A stretch of DNA of 64,000 nt from JAIVJZ01 sp035645695 (GCA_035645695.1 DASQMC010000077.1:1-64000), one strand, 5' to 3'; shown: positions 1 through 10,697, counted from the first letter of the stretch. Numbers and translations: made by a program. The notes: generated by a model not told the origin, from the letters alone.

Positions 1-1
1 G

Positions 2-40
2 CGGCCAATGAGCACGGGAGAGGCAGGAGGGATCGCTTAA
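2..40 (+). CDS. possible 3' end of an upstream gene (partial)
   Basis: One frame is open from the window edge to a TAA at 38-40, five bases before the coxB start. It would encode only about 12 residues ending in EAGGIA. The close spacing to coxB would fit an upstream gene of the oxidase cluster, but the fragment is too short to identify and could be chance. Confidence 0.3.
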   Translation, partial: RPMSTGEAGGIA

Positions 41-44
41 CGAG

Positions 45-1229
45 ATGCAGTTGCCACGATTACCATTTACGCCGGAGCAGGCTTCGACCGTCTCAGGTGA
101 GGTGGACGCGCTCTACACTTATCTGGTCGCGATCACGATCTTTTTCTCCGTGCTCGTCACGGTGCTCATCTTCTATTTCGCCGTCAAGTATCGCCGCCGC
201 TCCGAGAACGAACTGCCGCAACCCATCGCCGGGTCGGTCAAGCTGGAGACGATGTGGACGGTCATCCCGTTCCTCATCTCGATGACGATCTTCGTCTGGG
301 GCGCGAGCCTCTACTTTACGCTCTACCGCCCGCCGAAAGACGCCATCGAGATTTACGTCGTCGGCAAACAGTGGATGTGGAAGTTCCAACACACGGAGGG
401 ACAGCGCGAGATCAACGAACTGCACGTGCCCGTCGGCGCGAAGGTCAAGTTGACGATGACGACCGAAGACGTGATCCACTCCTTCGCCGTGCCGGCCTTC
501 CGCATCCGCTCGGACGTGGTTCCCGGCCGCTACACGTACGCGTGGTTCGAGGCGACCAAGACCGGACGCTACCACCTGTTCTGCACGGAGTTTTGCGGCA
601 CGAACCACTCGGGCATGACCGGTTGGGTGGAGGTGATGGAGCCGACGGCCTATCAGGCGTGGCTCGCGGGCGGCGGTTCGGATTCTCCGGCCGCGCAGGG
701 CGAGAAACTCTTCCAGTCTCTCGGGTGCGCGACGTGTCACCGCGCGGACACGCAGGGGCGCGGCCCCGTACTCACGGGCGTCTTCGGTAAACCGCAGCGC
801 ATACAGGGCGTGGGCGACGTGACGGTCGACGAGGCTTACCTGCGCGAGTCGATCACGAACCCGGCGGCGAATGTGGTCGAGGGCTTCCAGCCGATCATGC
901 CCTCGTATCAGGGACAGGTCAGCGAGGAACAATTGCTGCAACTCATCGCCTACATCCGCTCGCTCGGCGCGCCCGATCAGGGCACGACGATGACGAACGC
1001 GGGCACCGGCACGGGAGAGCCTTCGACGACCACGGGCATCGCCCCGGACGCGCAACGCTCGAACCCGCTCGGCCCTACGTCGCCGAATCAGATGCAGAAC
1101 AACACGTCCTCGCCGGGCGGGCTGTCGCCGCAGGGACGCCGCTCGGGCGGCGGGACGGGCGGCACGGGCACATCGCAGACGGGCGGGAGCAGCAGCGGGT
1201 CGCGCGGCAGCGGGAACAGCAACCGGTAG
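45..1229 (+). CDS. coxB: cytochrome c oxidase subunit II with fused cytochrome c domain
   Basis: This subunit accepts electrons and passes them to the CuA centre of the terminal oxidase at the membrane. Two N-terminal membrane segments (about residues 25-48 and 71-93) precede a cupredoxin domain. CuA ligands are visible as H145 and the C180/E182/C184/H188/M191 cluster. A cytochrome c domain follows, with heme motif CATCH at 228-232 and a candidate distal Met at 285, so this is a caa3-type subunit. Residues from about 310 form a Gly/Ser/Thr-rich tail of roughly 80 residues with no recognisable fold, which is unusual. An SD-like AGGAGG lies near 26-31. It is the first complete gene of a subunit II-I-III-IV operon. 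Confidence 0.96.
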   Translation: MQLPRLPFTPEQASTVSGEVDALYTYLVAITIFFSVLVTVLIFYFAVKYRRRSENELPQPIAGSVKLETMWTVIPFLISMTIFVWGASLYFTLYRPPKDAIEIYVVGKQWMWKFQHTEGQREINELHVPVGAKVKLTMTTEDVIHSFAVPAFRIRSDVVPGRYTYAWFEATKTGRYHLFCTEFCGTNHSGMTGWVEVMEPTAYQAWLAGGGSDSPAAQGEKLFQSLGCATCHRADTQGRGPVLTGVFGKPQRIQGVGDVTVDEAYLRESITNPAANVVEGFQPIMPSYQGQVSEEQLLQLIAYIRSLGAPDQGTTMTNAGTGTGEPSTTTGIAPDAQRSNPLGPTSPNQMQNNTSSPGGLSPQGRRSGGGTGGTGTSQTGGSSSGSRGSGNSNR

Positions 1230-1292
1230 GCAATCGAGCCGCAGAAGAGAGAGAGTCCGAGTCACAGGCCACAGAACAAAGGTTAAAGAAGT

Positions 1293-3017
<1,725 letters not shown>

Positions 3018-3056
3018 AAGCGACTTGAGGCAGCAACAGGAGCGGGACATACGAAC

Positions 3057-3803
3057 ATGGCACACGCAGAAACACTGAACGCGCACGACCACGCCGGGAC
3101 GACGGCGGCGGCGAACGAACACGCCTCCTCGAACCTCGCGCACCACTTCGATAATCTCGAACAGCAGCGCGAGGCCGGAAGTTTGGGGATGTGGCTCTTT
3201 CTCGTCACCGAGATCATGTTCTTCGGCGGGCTGTTCACCGGCTACATCATCTACCGGATGCAGAACCCGCAGGCTTTCGCCATCGCCAGCAGCACGCTCA
3301 ACTGGAAACTCGGCGCGCTCAACACGGTCGTCCTCATCGTCAGCAGTTTGACGATGGCGCTCGCCGTCTACTTCGCGCAGATGGGCAACCGGCGCAGCCA
3401 GATCATCTTCCTCGTCCTGACGATGCTGCTCGGCGCGGTGTTCCTCGTCGTCAAGGGATTCGAGTACGCGGACAAGTTTGAGCACCACCATTTCCCGGGG
3501 CTGAATTTCCAGTGGAACGAGGCCGTGCCCGCGGGCGTCTCGACCGATCACATACAGATGTTCTACTGGATTTACTTCGCCATGACGGGTCTCCATGCCC
3601 TGCACATGATCATCGGTATCGGCGCGATGCTCTTTTTGATCTACTACGCCTATCGCGGCCGCTACACGCCGGAATATCACGCGCCCGTCGAACTGACGGG
3701 ACTTTACTGGCACTTCGTCGATATCGTCTGGATTTTCCTCTTCCCGCTGCTCTACCTTCTAGGCGCGCATCTCACGGGCGGCGGCGGGGGCGGCGGACAC
3801 TAG
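3057..3803 (+). CDS. coxC: cytochrome c oxidase subunit III
   Basis: This integral membrane subunit stabilises the oxidase core. The 248 residues contain a His/Asn/Ala-rich soluble N-terminus of about 40 residues. Membrane helices follow, including the family-typical WLFLVTEIMFFGGLF segment and a C-terminal YWHFVDIVWIFLFPLLY segment. It ends in a short Gly-rich tail with a final His. Its position between coxA and the subunit IV gene supports the call. Confidence 0.95.
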   Translation: MAHAETLNAHDHAGTTAAANEHASSNLAHHFDNLEQQREAGSLGMWLFLVTEIMFFGGLFTGYIIYRMQNPQAFAIASSTLNWKLGALNTVVLIVSSLTMALAVYFAQMGNRRSQIIFLVLTMLLGAVFLVVKGFEYADKFEHHHFPGLNFQWNEAVPAGVSTDHIQMFYWIYFAMTGLHALHMIIGIGAMLFLIYYAYRGRYTPEYHAPVELTGLYWHFVDIVWIFLFPLLYLLGAHLTGGGGGGGH

Positions 3804-3819
3804 AGGGGGGTGAAAAGTC

Positions 3820-4122
3820 ATGTCTGAGCACATCGTCTCGAAAAAACTTTACTTCGTCATCTTCGGCGCGCTGATGGCCTTAACGGCTCTCACGGTCTTT
3901 GCGGCGAACATCGACCTCGGCTCCGAGAAACTGAACACGGCCGTCGCGCTCGCCATCGCCGTGACGAAGGCCGTTCTCGTCGTGCTCTACTTCATGCATG
4001 TGCGCTACAGTTCGCGCCTGACGTGGGTGGTGGTCGCGGGCGGTTTCCTGTGGCTCCTCATCATGGTCGGCCTCACCATGAGCGACTACCTGACGCGCGG
4101 TTTCCTGACTTATCCCCGCTGA
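3820..4122 (+). CDS. coxD: cytochrome c oxidase subunit IV-like small membrane protein
   Basis: This 100-residue protein has three predicted membrane segments (about residues 9-29, 40-64 and 68-92). It matches the prokaryotic cytochrome c oxidase subunit IV family in size, hydropathy and position as the last gene of the operon. A GAGGGGGG ribosome site sits 11-18 bp before the start, and the spacing to coxC is 16 bp. It is not expected to bind cofactors. An intrinsic terminator follows at 4152. Confidence 0.88.
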   Translation: MSEHIVSKKLYFVIFGALMALTALTVFAANIDLGSEKLNTAVALAIAVTKAVLVVLYFMHVRYSSRLTWVVVAGGFLWLLIMVGLTMSDYLTRGFLTYPR

Positions 4123-4151
4123 CCGCACGCAACGCCGGTATCTTTGACTTG

Positions 4152-4188
4152 GAAGCCCGTCGGCCGCGAGCCTGCGGGCTTCTTTATT
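4152..4188 (+). terminator. intrinsic terminator of the oxidase operon
   Basis: A perfect 8-bp stem (GAAGCCCG / CGGGCTTC at 4152-4159 and 4175-4182) closes a 15-nt loop and is followed by TTTATT. It lies 29 bp after the last cox gene. Confidence 0.8.
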
Positions 4189-4264
4189 GAACCTTGCCCC
4201 GCGCCGGAACGTTTATCGCACGAGAGAGAGGGCGCGCCGTCCGGCAGCGTAAAATTTTTTCGTG

Positions 4265-4294
4265 TTGTGAAAATTCGTCCGGCGCGGATAGAAT
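4265..4294 (+). promoter_or_regulatory. putative sigma70-type promoter for the zinc-ribbon/DUF4097 gene
   Basis: TTGTGA at 4265-4270 and TAGAAT at 4289-4294 are separated by 18 bp and lie about 60 bp before the next start codon. They match the consensus at 4/6 and 5/6 positions. This was found by eye only. Confidence 0.45.
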
Positions 4295-4352
4295 CAGCCG
4301 GGCGGCGGTCGCCTAATCTCAACAAACCTTTCAGGGACGGGCGGCGTGATTT

Positions 4353-5561
4353 ATGGCTGAACGATGCAACAGTTGCGGCGCGGAATTGTTCACGGGGCAG
4401 CAATTCTGCCGCGCGTGCGGCACGCCCACGCGCCTGTTACCCAGCGAAGAACTTCCCACGCAGATACTCCCTCCGGGGGCGCAGGACGAGGAGAACACCG
4501 CCGCGCGGCCGACCGCCCGGACGCCGCTCGCCACCTCACCGCTACCCGGCCGCGACACCTCCGAACCCGTCTTCGCGGCGGCGCAAGCACCCTACCAACC
4601 GCCGCTTGCGCCGCAGCAGCGCGCAACAACCGCCCCCGTCCTCGCGCCGCTCGCACCGGGTGCGCCGCGCAAGGGTTCGCGCGCGTGGCTCTACATGTTG
4701 CTCGGCCTGTTGATCTTCTTCGCAGGGGCGTCGGTCGTGGCAGGGCTGTTTTTTATAAACCGGCAGTCGCCGGAGCGCGTCATGAAGACCGTCGTGCGCC
4801 CGAACGCAAGGATTCCGAAGCCGCCGATGCCCCCGCCGCAGCACCCGTCCGAGGGCTTGAAAGGGGGCGCGGAGATTTCCGGCGCGCAGTCCGCCGTCAC
4901 GAAAACTTACCCGCTCGCCGCGAACGGCTCGTTCGCGCTGCGCAACTTCAGCGGCGACATCACGGTCGAGGGTTGGGACGAACAGCAGGCCGAGGTGCAG
5001 ATCGTCAAACGGGGAGGCGACGCCGCGGAGCACGACGCGATTCACGTCGTGCGCGACGAGGGCGCGAATCGTCTCGCCTTCAATTCCATGCCTGAGAAAG
5101 AGGGCGGCACGGCGCGCGAAGTGAAATACGTCTTGAAACTTCCGCGCAACCTGCGCGAGTTGGAGATCGTCTCGATCAACTCGAACGTAACGCTCTCGAA
5201 CGTCACGAGCGCGTCGATCTCGATCAACGTGCAGCGCGGCAACATCGAACTCGAAGACGTGAGCGGCACGGTCAACTCGCGCACGACGAAAGGCAACACC
5301 ACGGTCGTCTTGTCCGATGCCGCGAAGGGCGCGCCGCAGGTCTTCAACGGCATCCGCGGCAATATCGAACTCGAACTCCCCTCCGGCACGAACGCAGACC
5401 TCAAGGCCGAGACCGTTGACGGCGACATCGAAATCGACGAAGAACTCGGCATCAAAGTCGAGCAGCGCGTGATCGGACGCCAGGCGGTCGGGCGTCTCGG
5501 CACGGGCGGCCAGCCGATCGTCGTCAAGGTCGTCAGCGGGAACATCAGGATCAAGAGCTAA
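4353..5561 (+). CDS. membrane protein with N-terminal zinc ribbon and DUF4097-like beta-repeat domain
   Basis: The 402-residue protein starts with a zinc ribbon (C5, C8, C19, C22) and continues with a Pro/Ala-rich linker. A single membrane helix follows at about residues 112-134. The C-terminal half (about 180-400) consists of repeating short beta strands of the type LRNFSGDITVEGW and VVSGNIRIKS, which I recognise as the DUF4097 'putative adhesin' solenoid. The orientation inferred is cytoplasmic zinc ribbon and exported solenoid. The function is unknown. Such proteins are common in Acidobacteriota and Bacteroidota and are often suggested to sense envelope state. It has its own candidate promoter and lies after the cox terminator. 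Confidence 0.75.
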   Translation: MAERCNSCGAELFTGQQFCRACGTPTRLLPSEELPTQILPPGAQDEENTAARPTARTPLATSPLPGRDTSEPVFAAAQAPYQPPLAPQQRATTAPVLAPLAPGAPRKGSRAWLYMLLGLLIFFAGASVVAGLFFINRQSPERVMKTVVRPNARIPKPPMPPPQHPSEGLKGGAEISGAQSAVTKTYPLAANGSFALRNFSGDITVEGWDEQQAEVQIVKRGGDAAEHDAIHVVRDEGANRLAFNSMPEKEGGTAREVKYVLKLPRNLRELEIVSINSNVTLSNVTSASISINVQRGNIELEDVSGTVNSRTTKGNTTVVLSDAAKGAPQVFNGIRGNIELELPSGTNADLKAETVDGDIEIDEELGIKVEQRVIGRQAVGRLGTGGQPIVVKVVSGNIRIKS

Positions 5562-5593
5562 AGACCGGGACGCTCAACACCACAGATACACGA

Positions 5594-5732
5594 AGCACCG
5601 CAAAGGGGCATAGAGAGTTTAATCGTTCAACTCTCTGTGCCCCCTGCGGTGTTCTCTGTGTCTGCGGTGGTGAATGCCAGTTGAACAAGCACTCACCGCG
5701 GAGGCACAGAGAACACCGCAGGGGGCACAGAG
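5594..5732. repeat. compound inverted-repeat element R1
   Basis: Two nested inverted repeats fill the gap after the DUF4097 gene. The outer one has perfect 28-bp arms at 5633-5660 and 5705-5732. The inner one pairs about 5596-5619 with 5629-5651 imperfectly. The arms are composed of CACAGAG and CACCGCAG type words. It may act as a terminator or RNA-stability structure, and it resembles the other intergenic palindromes in this window. Confidence 0.8.
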
Positions 5733-5806
5733 GGTTTCATTCAATAGTAATCCGCTAAAGACGCGTGCGATGTTTGACGCATATGAAGTGGCGTCGGGCG
5801 GGTGAA

Positions 5807-5815
5807 TGGTATAAT
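5807..5815 (+). promoter_or_regulatory. extended -10 promoter for the UbiB-type kinase gene
   Basis: TGGTATAAT is a perfect extended -10 (TGnTATAAT). No good -35 lies 16-18 bp upstream, as expected for this promoter class. Transcription would start near 5822. That excludes the in-frame ATG at 5802 as a start and supports translation from 5892. Confidence 0.6.
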
Positions 5816-5891
5816 CGTCCGTCGCAGAATTGCGTGCGAGTTCTCTCCCGAAATTTTCAAGTCTGAACAAAAATCCCGTCGAGGAATGTTG

Positions 5892-7556
5892 ATGGCAATT
5901 TCGCTAAAGCCCGAATTTCTAAAGCGCTACAAAGACATCGCGATGCTGTTTATGAAATACGGCCGCTCCGATCTGGTGAAGACGAGCGGCCTCAGCCTCG
6001 CGCTCGGCGACGACTCGCCGGAAGTCGCCGCGACCGCGCCCGAAGCGGGCGAACTCGCCGCCGACCTCGAACGCCTCGGGCCGACCTTCATCAAGCTCGG
6101 TCAACTCCTCTCCACGCGCGCAGACATTTTACCGCCGCCCTATCTCGAAGCCCTCGCTCGCTTGCAGGACAACGTGGGGCCGTTCTCCTTCGCAGACGTG
6201 GAACGGATCGTGGAAGACGAGTTGGGCGTGCGCATTTCGAAAGCGTTCAACCGCTTCGATTCGGTGCCGATGGCGTCGGCCTCGCTCGGTCAGGTACACC
6301 GTGCGGAGATGCGCGACGGGCGCGAGGTGGTCGTCAAAGTTCAGCGGCCTGAAATCCGCGAGCAGATCGTGCAGGACGTGGCCGCCCTCGAAGAACTCGC
6401 CACGTTCCTCGATTCACACACGGACATGGGCAAGCGTTACGACTTCGCGCAAATGCTCTCCGAGTTTCGCAAGAGTTTGCTGCGCGAACTCGACTATCGA
6501 GACGAGGCCGGCCACCTCGTCGAGTTCGCCGAGAACCTGCGAGACTTCGACCTCATCATCATCCCGCGCCCGGTCGAAGACTTCACCAGTTCGCGCGTGC
6601 TGACGATGGACTACATCCACGGCAAGAAGATCACCGCGCTCCACCCGATCCGCCGCCTTGAGATCAACGGCAAGCAACTCGCCGAACAATTCTTCCGCGC
6701 CTACCTCCAGCAGATACTCGTGGACGGCGTCTTTCACGCCGACCCGCACCCCGGCAACGTCTTCCTCACCGAAGACGAGCGCATCGCGCTCTTAGACCTC
6801 GGCATGGTCTCGCGCATCATGTCGGGCTTTCAGGACAATTTGCTGCGTCTGCTCTTAGCCATCAGCGACGGGCGCGGCGAAGAGGCGGCCGACATCACTA
6901 TTCGCATGGGCACGCGCAAAGAGAACTTTCAGGAGGAAGAGTTCACGCGCGACGTGTCGGACATCGTCTCCCGCCACACCGACACGAGCATGAACAAGGT
7001 TGACGCCGGGCGCGTCGTGCTCGAAATTCAGCGCATCGCGGCCGACCGCGGATTCCGTCTGCCGCCCGAATTCACCATGATCGCCAAAGCCCTGCTCAAC
7101 CTCGATCAGGTGGTCTACACGCTCGCGCCCGACTTCGACCCGAACGCCGTCATTCGCAACTACGCGAGCCAGATCATGCAGCAGCGCATCCTCAAGTCGC
7201 TCGCGCCCGGCAACCTGATGACGAATCTGCTTGACGTGAAGGATTTCCTCGAACGCCTCCCGAACCGCGTCAATAAGATTCTGGACGCCGTGGGGAACAA
7301 CGAGTTGGAGTTGAAGGTTGACGCGATAGACGAGAAGAAGCTGATGGAGGGCTTGCAGAAAGTCGCCAACCGCATCACGGTCGGCCTCGTCATCGCCGCC
7401 ATGATCATCGGCGCGTCGCTGTTGATGCGCGTCGAGACGAGTTTCAAACTGTTCGGCTATCCCGGCCTCGCCATCATCTTCTTTCTTCTCGCCGCCGCCG
7501 CCGCCGTCTGGCTCGTCGTCGTCATTCTTTACTACGACGAAACGGCCGAAAAATAA
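5892..7556 (+). CDS. UbiB/AarF (ABC1) family atypical kinase
   Basis: The predicted 554-residue protein belongs to the UbiB/AarF/ABC1 family, whose members support quinone or lipid metabolism through ATP binding. Visible motifs are the KxGQ loop FIKLGQ (about 66-71), the Ala-rich loop MASASLGQ, the lysine in VVVKVQRP (K149), HADPHPGN (from H282) and the metal-binding ALLDLG (D302). Two hydrophobic helices close the C-terminus (about 500-550), as in membrane-bound UbiB. The start at 5892 was chosen because GAGGA at 5881-5885 is spaced six bases away and an extended -10 lies just after the alternative ATG at 5802. No ubiquinone genes are nearby, so the exact role is open. Confidence 0.9.
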   Translation: MAISLKPEFLKRYKDIAMLFMKYGRSDLVKTSGLSLALGDDSPEVAATAPEAGELAADLERLGPTFIKLGQLLSTRADILPPPYLEALARLQDNVGPFSFADVERIVEDELGVRISKAFNRFDSVPMASASLGQVHRAEMRDGREVVVKVQRPEIREQIVQDVAALEELATFLDSHTDMGKRYDFAQMLSEFRKSLLRELDYRDEAGHLVEFAENLRDFDLIIIPRPVEDFTSSRVLTMDYIHGKKITALHPIRRLEINGKQLAEQFFRAYLQQILVDGVFHADPHPGNVFLTEDERIALLDLGMVSRIMSGFQDNLLRLLLAISDGRGEEAADITIRMGTRKENFQEEEFTRDVSDIVSRHTDTSMNKVDAGRVVLEIQRIAADRGFRLPPEFTMIAKALLNLDQVVYTLAPDFDPNAVIRNYASQIMQQRILKSLAPGNLMTNLLDVKDFLERLPNRVNKILDAVGNNELELKVDAIDEKKLMEGLQKVANRITVGLVIAAMIIGASLLMRVETSFKLFGYPGLAIIFFLLAAAAAVWLVVVILYYDETAEK

Positions 7557-7557
7557 A

Positions 7558-7648
7558 CGCGGAAGTAGGAACGCGGAACGATGAACTGAAAGACAGTTGC
7601 TTTCACTTCATCGTTCCGCGTTCCTACTTCCGCGTTCCTACTTCCGCG
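7558..7648. repeat. heptad-built inverted repeat R2 between convergent genes
   Basis: Arms of 35 bp (7558-7592 and 7600-7634) match at 34 positions around a 7-nt loop. The arms divide into 7-nt words of the form GCGGAAG, TAGGAAC, GCGGAAC, GATGAAC. An extra 14-bp copy (two words) follows the right arm. It lies between the convergent kinase and SGNH genes, so it could terminate both. Confidence 0.85.
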
Positions 7649-7657
7649 TTACTTTGT

Positions 7658-9541
7658 TTACCGCGCCTGCCCGAAGCGCAGTTGATATTCGGCCGAGTTG
7701 GCGAAGCCTTTGACCATGGTGCGGAAGTCCGTGGGGTTGGCGTTCAGATAGGCGAGCCAGTTGTTGTAGCCCGCCTCTTCGGGGTCGCGGCGCAGGTAGC
7801 CGAAGTATTGCATGGCGACGAACGCGCCGTTGCGCTCGCGCGCGTCAATCGACGGGTGCTCGACGAGCGCCATGAGAACCTCGGCACGCGTTCTCGTCCT
7901 CGTGTTCAGATCGCCCGCGAGCGAGTTGCGCGTGATGTTGCCGCCAAGCACGACGCCCGTCGCTCCTAACAACTTGTCCACGAATGCCTCCGGCGAAAGA
8001 GTTTCGGGGAAGCGTGTTTTGAACTCCGGCCGCTCGACCCACTCGTTGGCGAAGGCGAGCCGCCGTGCGAAAACCTCTTCGGCCGTCGCGCCCGTCAGGC
8101 GCCGCATGTCCGGGATGATCTCCGAGTAGAGCGGCAGGCGGCCGAGCGAGACCTTGTAGAAGAGGTACACGAGGTAGCCCTTGAGTTGAAACTCCTGCGA
8201 GCGGAAGAAGGACGAGGAGACCGTGATGCGGTCGCACGCGGGATTGTCCTCCACGTTCGAGCAGCGGTTGAGGACGCCCGTCCACGCGTCGAAACCGGCG
8301 GGTTCGGCCTCGCGCGAGAGGAAATCGAGATACTGCATGCGGACGAAGAAGTCGCTGGCGAAAATCGGGTTGGGGTAGACGCGGGGCGGGTCGAACCTTA
8401 TTTCGTTGTCGCCGATACGCACAACCACCGTCGAGCCCAAGCCGAGCAACGCGCCCGACGGACGGTTGAGCCGGACGGTAAATTCTTCCGTGTTCTCGAC
8501 GTGCGCGTCGTCGATGATGGGGATGGTGAAAGTCTTTTGCGTCTCGCCGGGAGCGAAGTGAAGCGTGTCGATGGTGGTCGCGTAATCGCAACGCGCGTAG
8601 GCTATGCCTATCGCCCCGTCGCCTGCGGCGGCGCAGGGCACGGCCGCCGGGTTATCCACCGTCGAATATTCGACAGAGGCCGCGCCGCCCGTGTTGCCGT
8701 GACGGTTGACGACGATGGTCACGCGCCCGGCCGACTCGTTGACCTGCGCGAGGGGAACCGTGATGCCGAACGTGCTCTCGGGCGTGACGAGCGGCTGGTA
8801 GCCGAGCGCGCGAAACTGCGCGGCGATAACCTCGTGGCCGGTGTCGTTCGGGTGTATGCCGTCGGATGACATGTAGCCGCGCGCTCCGGCGTCCGATTCG
8901 CCGTTCACGCCGTTGAAGGCCAGATAGACGCGCGCGGGAAGGATGCGGTTGCTGAGGGAGCTGAGGATGATGAAGCGGCTCGCGTCGTCAACGTAGGGCT
9001 TGACGACGGGGAGCACGCCGAACAGCCGCGCCAGATTGACGCTCGGATTGTAGTAGTCCATCGTGCGGATGATGGTGTTCGAGGGGCTGCGCAGGGAGAG
9101 TATCTGCGCGGTGATGGCGTTCCAGTTGATTTTGAAAGCGGCGACGGCCGCGCGCAGGCAGTCCTGATTGTCCGCGCCGCCGCAAGTGCCGCTCTGGAAG
9201 CTTCTGGCCGCGTTCTGGAAATCGTTCGCGCCGATGTTCCACGTCACGATCTGCGAATTGGCGATCTGCGCGCGCAGCGTCTCGTCGGTGCGAAGCGCCC
9301 GCAGGAGGTCTTCGCTCGTCGCGCCGGAGACGCCGCGGTTATTGAGGTTGACCGTCCTGCCGGTATCGGCCTGCACGTAGTTGCGGAAGCGCTGGACGTA
9401 GCCGCCCTGCGAATCGTTCAACCCGGCGGCGAGCGAGTCGCCGAGGGCGGTGTATTGCCAGACCCCCTGCGCGGCGGCCGGACGGGCGACGAGCAGCAGG
9501 GCGAACATCGAGACGACGAGTGCGAGGGTTTTAAATTTCAT
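7658..9541 (-). CDS. secreted SGNH/GDSL hydrolase with Calx-beta and DUF4214 modules
   Basis: A signal peptide (about residues 1-25, ending PAAAQG) precedes an SGNH hydrolase domain. That domain shows GDSLAAG near residue 34, a GANDF block, and SDGIHPN carrying the Asp/His of the catalytic site. A Calx-beta-like domain (about 255-365) follows. The remaining 240 residues contain two MQY-beginning blocks (FVRMQYLDFL and FVAMQYFGYL) typical of DUF4214 proteins. The family reaction is ester hydrolysis of lipid or carbohydrate esters, with unknown substrate here. It is monocistronic, opposite in strand to its left neighbour. Confidence 0.85.
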   Translation of the reverse strand: MKFKTLALVVSMFALLLVARPAAAQGVWQYTALGDSLAAGLNDSQGGYVQRFRNYVQADTGRTVNLNNRGVSGATSEDLLRALRTDETLRAQIANSQIVTWNIGANDFQNAARSFQSGTCGGADNQDCLRAAVAAFKINWNAITAQILSLRSPSNTIIRTMDYYNPSVNLARLFGVLPVVKPYVDDASRFIILSSLSNRILPARVYLAFNGVNGESDAGARGYMSSDGIHPNDTGHEVIAAQFRALGYQPLVTPESTFGITVPLAQVNESAGRVTIVVNRHGNTGGAASVEYSTVDNPAAVPCAAAGDGAIGIAYARCDYATTIDTLHFAPGETQKTFTIPIIDDAHVENTEEFTVRLNRPSGALLGLGSTVVVRIGDNEIRFDPPRVYPNPIFASDFFVRMQYLDFLSREAEPAGFDAWTGVLNRCSNVEDNPACDRITVSSSFFRSQEFQLKGYLVYLFYKVSLGRLPLYSEIIPDMRRLTGATAEEVFARRLAFANEWVERPEFKTRFPETLSPEAFVDKLLGATGVVLGGNITRNSLAGDLNTRTRTRAEVLMALVEHPSIDARERNGAFVAMQYFGYLRRDPEEAGYNNWLAYLNANPTDFRTMVKGFANSAEYQLRFGQAR

Positions 9542-9986
9542 GGTCTTTGTAAATCGGAACTGTTCTGGAGATGGAAACTATGCTGCTTCCGCGTGGTAAA
9601 GCGTGTGCCGCTTGCGCTTCGCCCGGTGAAATGCGCGCGAGCCGTTTGCGGCTGTTCGGGTCGGGTCACCTGCGCGGTCGTCGCCTGAAAGCAGATCGCG
9701 TCGGTGTAGTGCGGGTTTTCGCGCCCGTGCGCGTTCTCGGGTTTTCGCGCCCGCGCGCGTCTGTCCGAAGGGTTAAGCAGAAGGCGGCGTGAGGCCGGAA
9801 AATCTGCGTTTCGGTTGAGAGATGTCGGCGGATTCCGTGCGGCGAATGCGACGTGCGCGGTCGCGCGTCGCACTCTTTTCACAACGACGCCATAGAGTAT
9901 TATCGCGTCGTGTCAGATGTCAAAAGCAGGGGCGGGGTTGTGCCGTTTGACACGCCTGGGGCGGGTGTTTCCGTCCCGCGCGGCTT
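9542..9986. other. gene-free interval
   Basis: I see no convincing gene. The only regularity is a direct repeat of 16 bp, CGGGTTTTCGCGCCCG, at 9712-9727 and 9738-9753. Short open frames here have no family features. Confidence 0.5.
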
Positions 9987-10015
9987 TTGCCTTTTTTTTG
10001 CGCACAGGGCATAAT
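9987..10015 (+). promoter_or_regulatory. putative promoter of the RRM gene with a long 5' leader
   Basis: TTGCCT (9987-9992) and CATAAT (10010-10015) are spaced 17 bp apart. If used, the RRM gene would have a leader of about 215 nt, which would suit post-transcriptional control as seen for cold-shock genes. No specific fold was recognised in the leader. Confidence 0.35.
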
Positions 10016-10029
10016 ATCCGCCGTCCACA

Positions 10030-10061
<32 letters not shown>

Positions 10062-10235
10062 GCGCTGTGGAGAGCCAAAGCGGCGGCGTCTGGATAGTTC
10101 GAGAGCAGGCCGGTATCAACTTGCAGAAGCTGCTCGTCAGGGCATTCCGAACACGCGACTTCGCTGCTACCCGTTCACGAAGCCAAACAGCATTCGAGCT
10201 TCTCTTCACGCTCCCGAGGGGAGGGATATTCAGTT

Positions 10236-10610
10236 ATGTCAATGAAACTTTACGTCGGTAATCTCAATTTCAAAACCACGGGCGAAGACTTACAGGAACT
10301 GTTCGGGCAGGTCGGGACGGTCGAGTCGGCTTCGGTCGTGATGGATCGAGATACGGGACGCTCGCGCGGTTTCGGGTTCGTCGAAATGTCGAGCAGCGAA
10401 GAGGGGCAGAAGGCCATCGAGCAGTTCAACGGCAAGGACTTCAACGGCCGCAACCTGAGCGTTAACGAAGCACGCCCGCGCGAAGATCGCGGCGGTGGCG
10501 GTGGCGGCGGCGGACGCGGCGGTTACGGTGGCGGTGGTGGCGGCAACCGCGGCGGCGGCGGCGGGGGTTATGGCGGCGGTGGCGGCGGAGACCGCGAGTC
10601 TCGCTGGTAA
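10236..10610 (+). CDS. glycine-rich RNA-recognition-motif (RRM) protein
   Basis: One RRM occupies residues 1-85, with RNP2 as LYVGNL and RNP1 as RGFGFVEM. A tail of about 40 residues made almost entirely of Gly with Arg/Tyr follows. This is the bacterial version of the plant and cyanobacterial glycine-rich RNA-binding proteins (Rbp family), which act as RNA chaperones. An AGGGGAGGG ribosome site lies upstream. Its neighbours include IF-1 and bS21, so a role in translation or cold adaptation is plausible but inferred. Confidence 0.93.
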   Translation: MSMKLYVGNLNFKTTGEDLQELFGQVGTVESASVVMDRDTGRSRGFGFVEMSSSEEGQKAIEQFNGKDFNGRNLSVNEARPREDRGGGGGGGGRGGYGGGGGGNRGGGGGGYGGGGGGDRESRW

Positions 10611-10657
10611 CAGCCGGCCGACACGGGTTCAGTTTGCATTCGAGAGCACACCGGAAA

Positions 10658-10697
10658 AGCGCTCCGGGCGATTGAAGTTAAGGGTCGCCGGGGCGCT
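10658..10697 (+). terminator. GC-rich hairpin after the RRM gene
   Basis: Arms AGCGCTCCGGGCGA and GTCGCCGGGGCGCT pair with one mismatch and a bulge around a 12-nt loop. No strong T-run follows, so it may be a weak terminator or a 3' stabiliser. Confidence 0.4.

Noticed and set aside
5774..5815. TTGACG...TATAAT as a standard promoter
   Set aside because: The spacer is 30 bp, too long for a sigma70 promoter. The extended -10 at 5807-5815 is used instead.
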